Made by a program: the position numbers and the translations under genes. A DNA stretch of 64,000 nt from Mycobacterium sp. 1164966.3 (GTDB lineage Bacteria > Actinomycetota > Actinomycetes > Mycobacteriales > Mycobacteriaceae): NCBI RefSeq assembly GCF_001665395.1, contig NZ_LZSG01000011.1:1-64000 (forward strand). Direction: 5' to 3'. Under the pieces are notes generated by a model, which did not search any database, was not told the origin of the DNA, and saw nothing but the letters and a program-made list of their open reading frames with translations. This document shows, piece by piece, positions 62,673 to 64,000 of this stretch (position 1 is the first letter of the stretch; each line of letters starts with the position of its first letter).

Positions 62673-63849
62673 CGGCGTCCGTGTGCTCGACCTCGCGACC
62701 CTGGCAGCCGCCCCGCTGGTGGCAACCTATCTAGGTGAGTTCGGCGCCGACGTGATCAAAGTCGAAGAACCCCGACGCGGCGATCCGATTCGGTCATGGG
62801 GGCACCAGCGCGACGGCATCGGCCTGATGTGGAAGTCGATCTCGCGCAACAAGCGATCCGTCACCCTGGATCTGCGCTGTGCCGAGGGGCAAGACTTGGT
62901 GCGACGGCTGGTACAGCACGCGGACGTCGCCATCTTCAACACCCGGCCGCAGACGTTGCGCAAGTGGGGCCTGGACTACGAGAGCCTGCGTGCGGTCAAC
63001 GAACGAATCGTGGTGCTACACATCACCGGATACGGCTTGACCGGACCGAAAAGCGAGCGTCCCGGGTTCGGCACCCTGGGCGAGGCAATGAGCGGCTTTG
63101 CACATATCACCGGTCAGGCCGGCGGACCGCCCACACTGCCACCGTTCATGTTGGCCGACGGCGTCGCATCACTGAATGCCGCCTATGCGGTGATGATGGC
63201 CTTGTATCACCGCGATGTGCATGGTGCACCGGGCCAGCTGATCGACGTCAACCTGATCGATCCGCTGGCACGACTGCTGGAGCAGACACTGTTGGGCTAC
63301 GACCAATTGGGCTTGGTACCAGAACGTTCCGGCAACCGTTGGGATATTTCGGCTCCGCGTAACACCTACCGCACCGCCGATGGGCACTGGCTTGCCATGT
63401 CCGGCAGTTCGCCCGCACTGGCGCTGCGAGTGTTTCGTGCGATAGGGCGCGACGACCTGCTGCAGGACACCGACTTCTCGGATCCGCAGCGGCGTCTGGG
63501 CCGGGCCCGGGAGGTCGACGCGGTCGTCGCGGATTGGGTTGCGGAGAAGACGCTTTCAGAGGCGATGGACATGTTCGAGGCTCACGAGGTAGCCGCTGCA
63601 CCCGTCTACGACATCAGCGATCTGGCCGCCGACGAGCAGCTGGCGCATCGCGGGGTGTTCATCTCCGTCGACGACGAAGAGCTCGGCCCGATGACGGTGC
63701 AGGCGCCGGTGCCGCGCTTTTCTGCGGCGCCCGGGACCGTCGGCCGGCTGGGTCCGCGCCTCGGCGAGCACAACAGCGAGGTATACGGCCAGTTGCTCGG
63801 CTTGACACCAACCGAGATCGACGACCTGCGCGCGCGTGGCGTGGTGTGA
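62665..63849 (+). CDS. CaiB/BaiF family III CoA-transferase
   Basis: The 394-residue protein has [67 protein letters not shown] and a TGQAGGPP... [12 protein letters not shown] segment. It transfers CoA between organic acids. The ATG at 62665 (or GTG 62659) lies within the end of the LLM gene. Confidence 0.88.
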   Translation: [394 protein letters not shown]

Positions 63850-63865
63850 GAGAAGGAATTTCACG

Positions 63866-64000
63866 TTGACCAATTTGCTCCGTCGCTCCGAGCTCGCGGT
63901 GCCCGCGTGCAACGACAACATGTTCGAAAAGGCCGCGAGTTGCGGCGCGGACCTGGTGTTCCTCGATCTTGAGGACGCGGTTCCGGCTGCCTTCAAAGAA
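63866..64000 (+). CDS. HpcH/HpaI-CitE-like lyase, partial (3' end outside window)
   Basis: The first 45 codons of a gene cut by the window end: SELAVPACNDNMFEKAASCGADLVFLDLEDAVP matches CitE-like/malyl-CoA-type lyases of the HpcH superfamily. Start is TTG at 63866 with AAGGA eight bases upstream. It follows the CoA-transferase by 16 bp, so the cluster activates an acid and cleaves the acyl-CoA. Confidence 0.8.
   Translation, partial: MTNLLRRSELAVPACNDNMFEKAASCGADLVFLDLEDAVPAAFKE

Overview
The window is high-GC chromosomal DNA from a slow-growing-type Mycobacterium, most likely a non-tuberculous species that I cannot resolve further. Evidence: lpqH, tcrX/tcrY, echA21, lipE, hisC2, proXVWZ, tyrA, tadA and a desA3-like pair are all recognisable, mycobacterial start habits (GTG, 1-8 bp overlaps) are common, and gene order from about 1.5 to 33.1 kb follows, in reverse, the M. 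tuberculosis segment Rv3775 (lipE) to Rv3752c (tadA), interrupted by species-specific insertions. There is no IS element, prophage or CRISPR array that I can support.

Layout. 0.2-6.2 kb: an Rv2629-like eRF1-fold protein, lipE, echA21, a mycothiol-type DinB-fold protein, a GXWXG/DUF4334 protein and hisC2. 6.3-6.5 kb: tRNA-Ser(GCT) and tRNA-Arg(ACG). 6.5-12.8 kb: a stress/envelope accessory block of small proteins (coiled-coil peptide, DUF3618, PF07332 holin-like protein, orphan GvpO, GlsB/YeaQ, WGxxGxxG protein, two tiny membrane proteins), with two sequences matching the SigF promoter pattern; it also carries a phosphotransferase, an NTF2-like protein, a methyltransferase and a MmcQ/YjbR protein. 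12.9-19.4 kb: tcrXY, a Ser/Thr kinase whose extracytoplasmic domain is an LpqH domain, lpqH itself and an alkylsulfatase.

19.4-26.3 kb: a repeat-bearing spacer, then an inserted self-regulated operon (phosphotransferase, SDR, acyl-CoA dehydrogenase, TetR, quinone-oxidoreductase-like MDR) and the positional fadE36. 26.3-33.1 kb: LapA-like protein, a 56-bp tandem duplication, the proXVWZ osmolyte importer, a glycolipid-binding-fold protein, tyrA, the tadA pair and tRNA-Ser(CGA). 33.1-47 kb: accessory DNA beginning at that tRNA: DUF6197, GMC oxidoreductase, a frameshifted cyclase/NB-ARC/LuxR regulator, a secreted CAP protein overlapping an intact cyclase/NB-ARC protein, a GT87 mannosyltransferase-like protein, a secreted glycoside hydrolase and envelope proteins.

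47-64 kb: a sulfotransferase/metallo-hydrolase/VOC/LLM-oxidoreductase cluster; a PucR regulator divergent from a ferredoxin-reductase/DesA3-like desaturase pair; a DUF2237 protein; a Pls/PosA-family non-ribosomal peptide synthetase translationally coupled to an M1 metallopeptidase; and a GntR regulator with a perfect palindromic operator divergent from an LLM monooxygenase, a CaiB/BaiF CoA-transferase and a CitE-like lyase cut by the window end.

The strongest candidates for undescribed biology are the kinase carrying an LpqH sensor domain beside lpqH and tcrXY, and the Pls/PosA synthetase-peptidase pair, which may make and trim a poly-amino acid.
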